Assembly: GCA_019914995.1 (NCBI GenBank)
Contig: CM034145.1
Span: 682,001-746,000, forward strand
Direction of reading: 5' to 3'
Length of the DNA stretch: 64,000 nt
Source of the DNA: Acanthochlamys bracteata
Taxonomy: Eukaryota; Streptophyta; Magnoliopsida; Pandanales; Velloziaceae
The notes under the pieces are model-generated. The model saw only the letters and a program-made list of their open reading frames with translations. It ran no database searches and was not told the origin of the DNA. A program made the translations under genes and the position numbers. This document shows positions 23,725 through 34,034 of this stretch, piece after piece. How positions within the stretch are numbered: the first letter of the stretch is position 1; the number at the start of each line of letters is the position of its first letter.

Positions 23725-26340
23725 AAGTTTCTATGTTCTTTTAAGTTACGAAAAACACTACCTAATAAAACTGACTTCTAAGATATAAAAACATCACTTC
23801 CACCTTTCTCCGAACTCCCACTTCATTCTCTTCCCTCTGCTGCGCGTTCATTTCTTCCTCCTACTACTAGGCTGCCTTGTCTCGCGAAGAAATCCATTAC
23901 GATCACAGCAGCTGCGTCTCTGTTTCTGCCAATTCCTCTGAAATTTCTCTCCACTTCTTCCTGTCGCAATCTCCGCTGACGCTTAGTCCTCTCACCGTCG
24001 GATCTCGACAACTAGCTACAAGAACACTAGGTACAGATCTCCTGCCAGATCTGGATTATGTTGTTTACTAAATCTTCTTTGCGTTGGTTTTGCTAGATCT
24101 CTCCCGCGTCGGCTTTTCGCTACATCTCTCTCCGTTTTTAAAATTGGATCTACTTATTTTTTCGCCAGATCTACTGCTCAAACTTGTGATCTAATTTCAG
24201 TAAAGATTTTTTAAGAACTTTGAAGCAGAGATCTTATTTTCGAAGCAAAGTTAGGCGCGGATCACAAAATTTTCTTTGTTTTGTAAGTTGTTTGTTTATT
24301 ATATTTCTTGATCTGGATTAATTCTTTGTTTAAACATAGTGGAGGTGGATGGATCTGAGAAATATCGCCAGATTCGTAACACAAAATATCACTGTTTTTA
24401 TTTCTTACTTTTTGTTTGTTTTGAATTTTGTTGTTTTTAGTTTTGGTGTTGTTGACGGGTTAAACTATGGTTGACATTTATCTTTTTTTTTATTTTGTAT
24501 TTTCTAAAATCTGGTTGAGTGTATGCGCAATATTTTCTGTCAAAAGTATTAAGTATAATTTATAGTCTCATAGTTGGCATTAGTTAGATTTTAGTATGCT
24601 GGAAGGACTTGTTATGATTCCTTTGGAGAGACAACCCCTGATAGTGCCCAAAGCAATGCAGCCAATGATAATATTTCTGAGGACATGCATATTCCTACAT
24701 TTGTGGAGCTTGTAGGAACTCTACCCGAGTCACAAGCACATCCAGTCTTTAGTGCACAGCAATTTGTACCGCCTGTCTCAATTTCTGGCACTAGTAATTC
24801 TGGCGGGGAAAGGAGTAGACGTGGTCGTGTCACCACTACTAACGTCGTACTTTCTGATAAGTTACTTAGTGAAGTAGAAAAAGTTGTAGTGGCGCTGCAT
24901 AATATTAGTGGTGGTTACGCTACTGAACTTTATGAAGCCTTACATGCATTATCAGACGATTTCTCTGAAGAACAAATTGATGATGCATTTGACACACTAA
25001 TGTTGGATCACCGACAGGCTCGTGGATTTCTTACGAAGAATGATGCTAGTAGCAGACGTTGGATATTGGCGCACCTAGCTGGTAGGTGGCATCATTAGTA
25101 GCTGCTGAGTTACTGATCAATACAGGTGAGTTCAAAATTGTAAGTTTTTAATTAAAGAAAACTCTTTGTTGAAAATTGCATAGTTATATGATTTGATACA
25201 AGATTTGTTTTTGTTGTTGTTAGTTATATTCAATCTGTAACTTCTACTTTGGCAAATGTTTGATGTATGTGCTATATGTTTAATTGTTTTATGCTTTACT
25301 AATATTGCTTACCTCACATATGAAAGTCATCTACTTGTTATATAATTTTGTAAATATTGTTGTAGTTTCTACTGACATTTTCTATTTTTTCAATGTTTCA
25401 GTCATCTACTTGATTCCACATTTTTGAAGAGCAGCATGTTGTGAGGGAAGCTACGAAGTGATATTTTGTGTAATGGATGTTATAATTAGTTCTAACTATG
25501 TAATATAAATATACAGTATATATATTTTGTAGTAGAATTGTAAATTATAATTGTATGTGTAATATAAGTGTAAGGTAAATGATTATGTAGTGCAAAATTA
25601 TTATTATGGTAAATTATAATATATATTACTAATTATTATATTTATAGTGTTATAGTATATGGTAGTTGTGTATGTAAGATATTTATGTAATATATTTTTT
25701 TAATATGATGAAAAAGTATTAAAAAAATAAGTCAAATTAGTAGTGATAATTTGATTAATTAAAATTAGATTTATTTTTATCTAAAGAGAAACAATTACAA
25801 AAAATTTAGTTTTAGCATACAATTTATAAATTTTTAGAAATTATTTGAGAAAAAAAATAGTTTTAATATGACAGATCTTTAAATATATTGTATTTATACA
25901 TATACTAGACATTTTATTATAATACTAAAATTGTGTATTCTAAATATATATATAATCAAAATTTTGAATTAATGTTATAATTATGTAATATAAATATATT
26001 ATTTATCTATTGTATTATATAATTTATTTACAAATATAGCTATAATATATATGTACAGTATAATATAACATGTAAGTGGAATGATTAAAAATATATATTT
26101 TTTAATTTTTATAATATTAATAATGAATTATTATTAAAATAAAATATTTTAAAAATAAACTAATATTACTTTCAATCTATTACTTTCAAATACAAAATAA
26201 TACAAAAGAACACTAGAAGTCATTTCTAACTCACTTCCAATACAAAAAAAATACAAGAATTCAACTCACTTTTAATAATACTATTCTATTTAACTCATTT
26301 TCTAAGAACTCACTTCTAAGGCCAAAAGAACGCACTCTAT
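23725..26340. mobile_element. Possible decayed PIF/Harbinger-type element
   Basis: This interval is proposed as an old DNA transposon around the Myb/SANT-like exon at 24595-25098. The left edge contains 'tgttcttttaag' and, reverse-complemented, the right edge contains 'gcgttcttttggccttag', which share GTTCTTTT as a possible inverted-repeat core. Both edges also carry 'cttctaag'-type blocks. No transposase (DDE) reading frame was found, and 25500-26200 is extremely A+T-rich. The boundaries are weak and a simple host gene remnant is equally possible. Confidence 0.25.
24595..25098 (+). CDS. Myb/SANT-like (PIF/Harbinger-associated) protein, C-terminal exon
   Basis: An open exon of 168 codons begins after a TTTTAG acceptor and reads YAGRTCYDSFGETTPDSAQ, then through the first Met at 24685 to a stop at 25098. 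The tail has LSEVEKVVVALHNI, then LYEALHALSDDFSEEQIDDA and ARGFLTKNDASSRRWILAHL. It resembles the C-terminal segment of plant Myb/SANT-like proteins that accompany PIF/Harbinger transposases and of their domesticated relatives. The DNA-binding N-terminal domain is not visible upstream; 23850-24450 looks like a leader exon and intron (splice-like 'actag|gtacag'). After the stop, a donor-like 'caggtgagtt' suggests a spliced 3' UTR. It could be a transcribed remnant or a young host gene. The family call is by general resemblance only. Confidence 0.42.
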   Translation, partial: YAGRTCYDSFGETTPDSAQSNAANDNISEDMHIPTFVELVGTLPESQAHPVFSAQQFVPPVSISGTSNSGGERSRRGRVTTTNVVLSDKLLSEVEKVVVALHNISGGYATELYEALHALSDDFSEEQIDDAFDTLMLDHRQARGFLTKNDASSRRWILAHLAGRWHH

Positions 26341-27004
26341 TTATGCCTCAAATTATTTTGCACCTTCTGATCTAGTGTAGTGTGGTGGCTGTTTATCAAA
26401 GATGTTTTAACCAACTTCATGCTGCTATCCGTTTTTGCAAAAACTTGAGTTTCCTGTTTCGTAAGAAGCAGGTTTTTAATCTTACCTGCGACATTTAAAA
26501 ACATGTATCAGTTCTTTCCGAAATTAGTTCTTTTTATAAAAAAAATCTTATAAATTTATTTTTAAATACAAATAATAAAAAATAAACTTCCATCTAGCCC
26601 GAACCTTTTCATGCATGCAATTCCGGTCCGATCTAAATGGGCTAGACCGGAATGTAAATAGTACCGGACTAGCCTGACCTTGTTCTGTTGGCTCGTTTGA
26701 AACTTTTGGGCTAAGATCGTCTGACCCAGCCCGTTTGTATTTATCTCACTATTCATGTCTACTTTATATGAGAAAATTATTATTCTTTATTACTACTTTA
26801 TAAATATTTGAGAATATTTATGATAATGAGTTTTTTTGAAATAATAACTATTTAAACTTTTTTTAAAAGTAAATTTAATTTTTATCTAAAAAGTTATAAA
26901 TTATATATATAATAGTTGTACGACATATAATTTATTATATTTTATAAAGTTTAAAACTTTTTAATTTCTTAAAAAATCTAAATGTTTTTAGAAATAAAAC
27001 ATAG

Positions 27005-27252
27005 CGCCGAAAGCACTCTTAAACATCTAATGTTTATGAAATAAAACCTTTCTAAAATAGATAATATTTTTTTTAAATAAACTATATTGTTTTACTTCCA
27101 AATAATAATAAAAATATATAATAAAAAAATCTCATGATATAGAATTTTTTTATATTTTTTAAATTTTAATAAATTTTTTAATATTTATAAAATATGTATT
27201 AAAAATATTTTAAAAAATTAAAAAAGAGTTTTAGAAAACGCTCAGCCAAACG
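27005..27252 (-). mobile_element. MITE family A, copy A3 (reverse orientation)
   Basis: Reads in the same orientation as A1. The left part has 'tttatgaaataaaa', the interior 'aataataaaaatatataataaaaaa', and the right end 'acgctcagccaaacg'. The left end is eroded, so the start is approximate. It is followed 187 bases later by A4 in the opposite orientation. Confidence 0.5.
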
Positions 27253-27438
27253 ACTCATCACAATTGATGTGTAATTAGACGAGGAGCATTAATTAACTTT
27301 TGATATACTTTATGTCCAAAAATAATAATGGAAAATGAAAATTTTGAAAAGTATATTTATAAAGCTAACATTCTCTTCCATATATTCCAACATTCGAAAT
27401 AATTTGGTTCTACCTACATATGAGGCTGTGCTTTCGGA

Positions 27439-27694
27439 TGCGTTTGTTTTTATTTTTTTTAAACAAAATTTTTCAATTTTTCATTTCATATTTATATATA
27501 TTTTTTTTATAAGTATTTAAAAAATTTATTTAAAAATTTAGAAAATATAAAAAAATTTTATATAATAAAATTTTTTTATTACATATTTTGATTATTTTTT
27601 TAAAAATAAAAAAAATAGAGCTCATTTTTTAAAAAGAATAAAAATATCTTTTATTTTAAAAAAATTTTATTTCATAAGCAATATCAAACACACA
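27439..27694 (+). mobile_element. MITE family A, copy A4
   Basis: Starts 'tgcgtttgttttt' and ends 'ataagcaatatcaaacac'. The interior is collinear with A2 (7160-7415), including 'tttttcatttcatatt' and 'ttatttaaaaatttagaaa'. It is of similar length, about 255 bases, and non-coding. Confidence 0.6.
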
Positions 27695-27949
27695 CTTCAT
27701 GTTATTCCTAACGAATATAGAGACTAAATTCTTCATAATCTTTTGTACAGAGTAAATAAAGCATCAACGCTGACGTAGAGCATTTTTTTTCAAGATAATT
27801 TGAAGAAAAAATGAAAATATATTTCAGATTAAAAGCTTATTTCGATTATACGGAACTCATATTTTTATTAAAATATAAAATATAAATTATTTTATCATAT
27901 TTTGATTTACAAATAATTTTAAAAAATGTTAAAAATAATTTAGTCTCAA

Positions 27950-28410
27950 ATTATTTATCAATGGTCGTGAAATTATATTAATAAAAATTTTGGCTCATTT
28001 TTTTCATTATTAATTGGTTTTTAAAAAAATTCTAAATTTTTCACATATTATTAGAGCGAATTAGACCGGATCGACCGAATATGTGAGCTAAATTAAATTT
28101 TATTATTCATATTTATTCAGAGTCTTTATAATCTACTTTATTGCAGGACAAAATAGCCTGCTTTATTTTAGAGTAGGTAGACCGTTTTATTCAAAAGATA
28201 GTTGTTCGCTATATTTCAGGACAAATATTTTATTTTATTTCAAAAAATTAGCCAACTTTATCCAATTCATTACAGGACACATATAATTTAATTTTATTAT
28301 CTAGTTTATTCTCATATTAGTTATCAATGGTCCTGAGATGATATTCATAAAAAATATTTGGCTCACCTTTCTTATTATCAATTAGTTTTTAAAAAAATAC
28401 TAAATTTGTC
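27950..28410. repeat. Direct repeat pair with short internal array
   Basis: Two segments of about 95 bases (27950-28045 and 28315-28410) share 'ttatcaatggtc-tga', then 'aaaaat-tttggctca', then 'attatcaatt-gtttttaaaaaaat' with scattered differences. Between them 'caggaca' recurs three times (near 28145, 28217, 28273) within related A+T-rich contexts. No coding capacity was seen and the origin is unknown. Confidence 0.45.
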
Positions 28411-29429
28411 AAAAAAAACTTTTTTTTTACGAATTAAAACGCATCCTAAATGTATCAGTTACGGTGAATTAAATTTTTGAAAATTGAAATTCTCAGCATC
28501 ACTGATCTTGCGTTTGCAGCTTTTTGCATAGTGTTTCTAAGGAATAGTTAAAGAATATTATGTACTCAAAGAACATTATTATTGCCACAAAAAAAAAAAA
28601 ACAGAGGCATCTATATATCTATTACGTAGATAGAATCCATCAACATCTTGCACTCAAAATTCTGTCTTTGTTTCCTAGAAGAGGACCATATAGAAAATTC
28701 CCTCCAATCTTCAAATTTTGTAATTGGAACTTTTTCCTTATGCTTTCTATCCATATTCCATATTCTTTCGAAGTTAAATGTTTATAAATTTACCAGCAAA
28801 TCAACTATAAAAAGCAACTGGCATTACAAGCCTGGGGAGTTAACTTCAACACATAAGGGGTGCGCTCTTCTCATCTTCAAATTTAATTTTTTTATTAAAA
28901 AAATATTTTTAACTACATAAAAGAACATAAAAATAACTTTCAACTTCCCTTTTTTTACAAAAGAATAAAAAAATTTACACACTTCTTTCAATCGCTATTC
29001 ACCACAATTTGGGATTGAAGAAAGAATTCGTGGGGAACGTTGCATCCACGATAGAAGGAAGGGATATCAGGAGTGCTTTTTTAAAATGAGATTTTGTAAA
29101 ATTAAATTATTTTTAAATTTTTTAATAAGAGTTTTGTAGAGTCTTTTTATATTTTTCTAAAATTTAAAAAAATTTTAATTTTTTTGAATATATTAAAAAA
29201 TTAAAACTAAAAATATTAAAATAGAAAGGAAAGATGATTACCGTGAAATGAGTCCGGATTAATAATAAGCCATTTGGATCTTTCCGTATATGGGCAATAG
29301 ATTATTGGATAAATGGATGAATCAAAGCACAAGATAGGTTTTCACTTATCAAAGGCTCAAAGCAAAGCAAAGCAATGCAATGGATGAAATATTGATGTGA
29401 TGAATTGTTTCCTAACCCTAAGATAAAAT

Positions 29430-29661
29430 ATTGATCGATTTTGGATCGATCTATATAATAAATGAGTTAAAATTATTCAATTGTAATCTAATTTATTTAT
29501 TTATATGAATAGAAAATGTCAATCCTAATTCAACCATTTTAATAATCGATTCAAATTTAGATTGACCTATTTAATAATTAAAATTATTAAAATAAGTTTA
29601 TAAATATTAATTTTTAGTAATAATATATAAAAAATTATTAATTTTTGATATATATTTTTAG

Positions 29662-29703
<42 letters not shown>

Positions 29704-29922
29704 TTTAAATTTTATAATATTATTTTCTAGTTATTAAATAATATATACTATATAAATAATTAAACGGGTGAAAAGGATCAATTTTTGATTAATCCGAATT
29801 CGATCTGAATCCATTTAATATTTTCGGATCAATTTTTGGATCGACTCGAAATTGATCTGAATTCGATTTTTTTAGATCGAATTCAAGCCAGATTTCGGAT
29901 CTGGTCCAAATTTGTCACCCCT
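29430..29922. mobile_element. Possible hAT-like non-autonomous remnant
   Basis: The right end reads 'aatttgtcaccccta', the complement of the TAGGGGTGACAAA-type end common in plant hAT MITEs. Internally, 'gatcgatt' and 'gaattcgat' motifs recur. The left end could not be set; the start is a guess at the first 'gatcgatttt'. No target duplication was found. Confidence 0.3.
29662..29700. repeat. (TA)n microsatellite
   Basis: An essentially uninterrupted run of about 19 TA dinucleotides inside the hAT-like remnant. It is self-complementary, and its length is likely to vary between individuals and assemblies. Confidence 0.9.
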
Positions 29923-30859
29923 AATCGCAAAGGAGTTATTTAGGGTTACTAAAAATAAGATATTTGATATAATTGAGTATTTTTTCAGCTTTAAAAATGA
30001 TAAAATATACACATAATTTTTAATTAAAAAAAGTATTTAAAAATATTTTAGAATACAATGAAAGTGTGTTTTTGAACTGGGTTAAAGCCCACTCCCCAAC
30101 TACCACTAAAGAGATATTTGTATTGATAATATGTAATTTATTAAAAATTTCATTTTCTAAGAAGCTTTTATAGTATTCTTAAATCTTTTAAAATTAAAAA
30201 AAAAAGGAATTACTTGTACGTTATATAATATTGTTTATAAAAATAATAAACTTGTTTTCAAATAAGAAAATATCGTTATCTCTAAAAGTTTTACTTTTAA
30301 TCAACTCTAAACGACTGCTAACTCTATCCTTGCACTCCTTCGTTTTTCTGAGAATATATAAAATCATTGTTTTAAATTTAAAAAGCTATTTTTTCTCATA
30401 ACCAATGTGTATTCAAAATGATCCTTTCCAAAAAAGCCATTAAATAATTATAACTTCATCAAATGATCTTGACTTTTAAAAAAAATCAATTTTTAAAAAA
30501 TAAATTATTTGATCGGATAGTGGTTAAATAATATTATATATAAAAATAGAGATCATCATTTTTATACCTTATCGAGAACCTTATTATTTTAAATAACTAC
30601 CAATTTACCATAAAGAAAACTAAAATTCTTAATAATAACTAATAAATATATAATATTTTAATTTAAAATTTAAAAATAAAATTTGATGTAATTAAAATAT
30701 GTTCAATTAAACCCTCCCTTTTTAGATTACTCAAATAGAAAAAACTAAAACATAGCATCGTTGTTATTTATTTTGTAATATTCGTTACTCATTAACTTAA
30801 AATTTTCAAATTGTACGACTTTTTAGTTTTTATAACCTTATACCGACTGAACTTGTCCT

Positions 30860-31090
30860 GTTCGGTTGAGCTTTTCCCACAAATAATTAATTTTTTATTT
30901 TATATTTTTTATACATATTTTATAAATATTTAAAATATTTATTTAAAAATTTAAAAAATATAAAAAAATTTTACGTAGTAAAACTTTTTTATTACATATT
31001 TTTTTAGATTAAAAAATAAAGCTTATTTTTCAAAAAAATAAAAATACTATTTATTTCAAAAAAATTTTATTTTATAAACATGCGATCCTT
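30860..31090 (+). mobile_element. MITE family A, copy A5 (worn)
   Basis: The interior matches A2/A4/A6 ('ttttatacatattttataaat', then 'aaatataaaaaa', then 'tttattacatattttt'). Its ends ('ctgttcggttgagctt' and 'ttttataaacatgcgat') are diverged, so boundaries are approximate. Confidence 0.45.
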
Positions 31091-31687
31091 AAAATAATAC
31101 ATCTAACTATATGAGACTAGGAGATCAGCCAACAATTTTTTTAAATATTAAACCTATTTGGAATAAGTTCATAAAAAAGTATTTTAGATTACTTAGAAGT
31201 GAATTTTTAAAAATATTTGAGAGTATATTTTAAAAAGTTTTCAAAATAAAAAGTATTTTAAAATATTTGTAATTTTAATTTAACTTTAAATAATAATATG
31301 CTAAATGAAAATTTAAAAGTTTTATACAATATTATAAAATTTATTAAAACATAAAAAAATAAAAATCACAAATAGGTGAAAAATACGAAATTCTTTTCTA
31401 AGTAACACAAGAAATTAATTGATAAGACTTGCCCATTTGATTAGCTACTATATCGACGACAATCATAGATCATCAAAATTATTTTATACCATTATGTCGG
31501 CTTGACGAAATAATAATATTAATTTTTTATTTTAATAAAAACTATTTATATTGTCTAGACAAAAAAAAAAAGAATAAATTTATTAAATATTGATTTGGTG
31601 TATATTTAGACTGGGCCCATTAAAATGTTCACCATCCAGACATGGATCTGTTTACGGGCCCTCAAATCTAAAGGACGTTATCCGAAA

Positions 31688-31938
31688 CACGTGACACCCA
31701 TTTTCATTTGTACTGATTAAACCTACGGCTGAGATTGATCCTTTAATAATAATGTCTATAAATAAGACAAGATTATCAACGGTGATTAACTGAAGGGGTA
31801 GTTTGGACTTTGTTTAAAATAAGATTTGCGGCTGTTGAGCTAGGGGGCAGTGGCCGGTCTCGATAAAGCGACCGCATCCGATACTGGCTACTAAACGCCG
31901 TTAACTACACGGATGATTCGTTAGCGCGAGACCACGTG
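31688..31938. promoter_or_regulatory. Two G-box (CACGTG) motifs
   Basis: Perfect palindromes CACGTG lie at 31688-31693 and 31933-31938, in a local island that is less A+T-rich than its surroundings. They are bHLH/bZIP binding sites in general. The nearest gene is the bHLH gene, whose likely transcription start is about 1.4 kb downstream. A link is only inferred. Confidence 0.35.
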
Positions 31939-32375
31939 GGAAATAGTGGAACAGAAGACTAAAGTTTTCTGTCCTTTTCATATTAATTATTATTTTATCT
32001 TTTCATTTATTTTGTAGTTTCCAATAAAACCCTTTTAGGTATGAAATGTTGTTTATTTTGTATGATAGAACCATTAAAACACGTTTTGGCAAACGTAGAT
32101 CTTTATAAAATTTTTGGTACGATTTTACTAACTACTTTAGGTTCATTTAGCAATTAGCAGTCCTCGTTGACAATTATAGTTAATTTATTTGATAAAGGGT
32201 TGACATTGGTTATGTATAAAATGAATTGACTAACTTAATTCTTGCAATAACAACCTCTTTATTTGAAGTATCAAATGCACACCTTAATTGATAAAGCATT
32301 TAAAACATAAACATCTTCTTTTAAACCAACTTATAAATTTGAATTTATTTCAATGCTTAATTGTCGACAAAAAAT

Positions 32376-32626
32376 GCGTTTGGCTTTCTATTTTTTCAAC
32401 GAAATTTTTTAATTTTTCATTTCATATTTTGTAACATATATTTTATAAGTATTTAAAAAATTTATTTAAAAATTTAGAAAGTATAAAAAAATTCTACATA
32501 ATAAGATCTTTTTATTATATATTTTTATTATTTTTTAAAAATAAAAAAATAAAGCTCATTTTTTAAAAAAAATAAAAATATTTTTAATATTAGAAAAATT
32601 TTATTTCATAACTAATTCTAAACGCC
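32376..32626 (+). mobile_element. MITE family A, copy A6
   Basis: Starts 'gcgtttggctttc' and ends 'attctaaacgcc', giving short inverted ends (GCGTTTGG against the complement of TAAACGCC). About 250 bases, collinear with A2 and A4 throughout. One of the clearest copies. Confidence 0.65.
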
Positions 32627-33283
32627 CCAAAAAATCAAAAGCACAAACTTTGCGACAAATATATTGTTAACATTTAAATTTCATTTTTAAAAACTAGATG
32701 TTTTATGATTTCATATAGACAAATCGATTCTACATTGATCCAATTTTTGTCATATTTAAATAAATTTTTAAAATTTTATGATTTTATGAAATTGGACCAA
32801 CTTTAGTTAAAATCTTGCTTTGACAAAGTTGGCAAAAAACAAAAACTTAATTTTATAGAAGGAAATAGGGAATTTGAAGGTTTGTTTATGGATAGTGCAG
32901 AACTTTTCTAGTGTTTTTTCTAAAAGAATTTATGTTCTTTAAAAAATAAAAAAGTGTAATTATTAAATTTTCATCTTCTGAGGGCTAGTGAAAGCTGCTC
33001 AAAAGTTTCCACGTAGACCGACCATGTTATCGCGCGAGTGCATCGACAGTTAAGGGTATTATCGTGAAACTGACAAAATCAAATGGCAATCCCGTTTGTT
33101 AAGCTTATTAGCAACTAATAAGGGCATATTAGTCAATTGTGCATTCCATCTCACCACCGTTTGCAATCCGAAGTAAAATAGAAGCGCAACATTGTCCAAT
33201 ACGGTTCTTTGTAATTATCCAACAATAAAGTGGTATTAGAGTTAATTTATTCGAAAGCAAAGGGTACTAACGTCAGGGTTTAG

Positions 33284-33290
33284 TATAAAT
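33284..33290 (+). promoter_or_regulatory. TATA box, bHLH gene
   Basis: TATAAAT in the context 'gtttagtataaatacccc'. It is the only good TATA box at a sensible distance upstream of the bHLH gene. It would place the transcript start near 33315-33320 and give a leader of about 700 bases. Confidence 0.5.
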
Positions 33291-33820
33291 ACCCCGTAAC
33301 AGTGTTGGAGGGGAAAAAATGGAAAGGACAAAAGAAAGACAAAAGAAAAAATCTTCTTTCTCCTCTCGCATTCAGTGAAATATAAAAATTGGCTTCTTTG
33401 CTTTGGTTTCTCGGCTTCTGAACACAAAAATTATTCTTTTTTCAATAAAGATTTTCTATTTCTTCTTCTTCTTCTTGTTATATTATTCTATTATTGGTGA
33501 AAAAAGTGAATCTTTTATTCGATCGACGAAGCAGTAGCAGCAGCGGCAAGAGTTGCATAAGAATTTCATGGTAGAAGTTTTTCGTTTGGGTTGTTGAACA
33601 GACTGATTGATTGAGTTCTGGGTAACGTATGTTTCGATCTCTGAGCTTGCACAGAGACTGTTACTTGTTCTAGTGAGCTCTCGATTCATCTGAGTAACGT
33701 GGCAGCGTTGGATTTCTTCTTCTTACGATTTTTTTTAATCGATTAAAAAGCTCGTGATTCGAGCAAGAACGAGTTTTTCTTCAATCTTTAAATCAAGCAG
33801 ACTTCAGTCGAGCTTCTCAA

Positions 33821-33851
33821 ATTCCACTTTCATCTCGCATGAAAGTGGAAT
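33821..33851 (+). promoter_or_regulatory. Perfect hairpin in the bHLH leader
   Basis: ATTCCACTTTCAT at 33821-33833 and its exact complement ATGAAAGTGGAAT at 33839-33851 enclose the 5-base loop CTCGC. A 13-bp stem in the long 5' leader could slow scanning ribosomes. The right arm is followed at 33896 by a diverged second copy of 'ttcatctcgcatgaa-gtg' without its partner arm. Function is inferred. Confidence 0.5.
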
Positions 33852-34034
33852 GGAATGATTCCTGTTCTTCTGTTCTCTTGTTAGTATCGTTTAATTCATC
33901 TCTCGCATGAAGGTGTTCGATTTTGTAATCAATCAGTTGAACGACAAAATTCGTTCTGTATAGAGATTGAGAGAGAGAGAGAGAGACAGAGATCACTGTT
34001 TCATAGGAGAAGAAACAAATTTAAGAACTTACTG

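Larger units (their letters stand above)
26341..33240. other. A+T-rich gene desert with MITEs and decayed repeats
   Basis: Nearly 7 kb without a credible gene. It holds MITE copies A3 to A6, a hAT-like remnant with a (TA)n run, the 27950-28410 direct repeat, and several unassigned A+T-rich repeats (28860-29220, 30000-30300, 31130-31340). The less A+T-rich stretch 31590-31960 carries two G-boxes, listed separately. Confidence 0.5.

Noticed and set aside
29662-29700. (TA)n run as an origin or terminator structure
   Set aside because: A simple microsatellite inside a repeat remnant; no supporting features.
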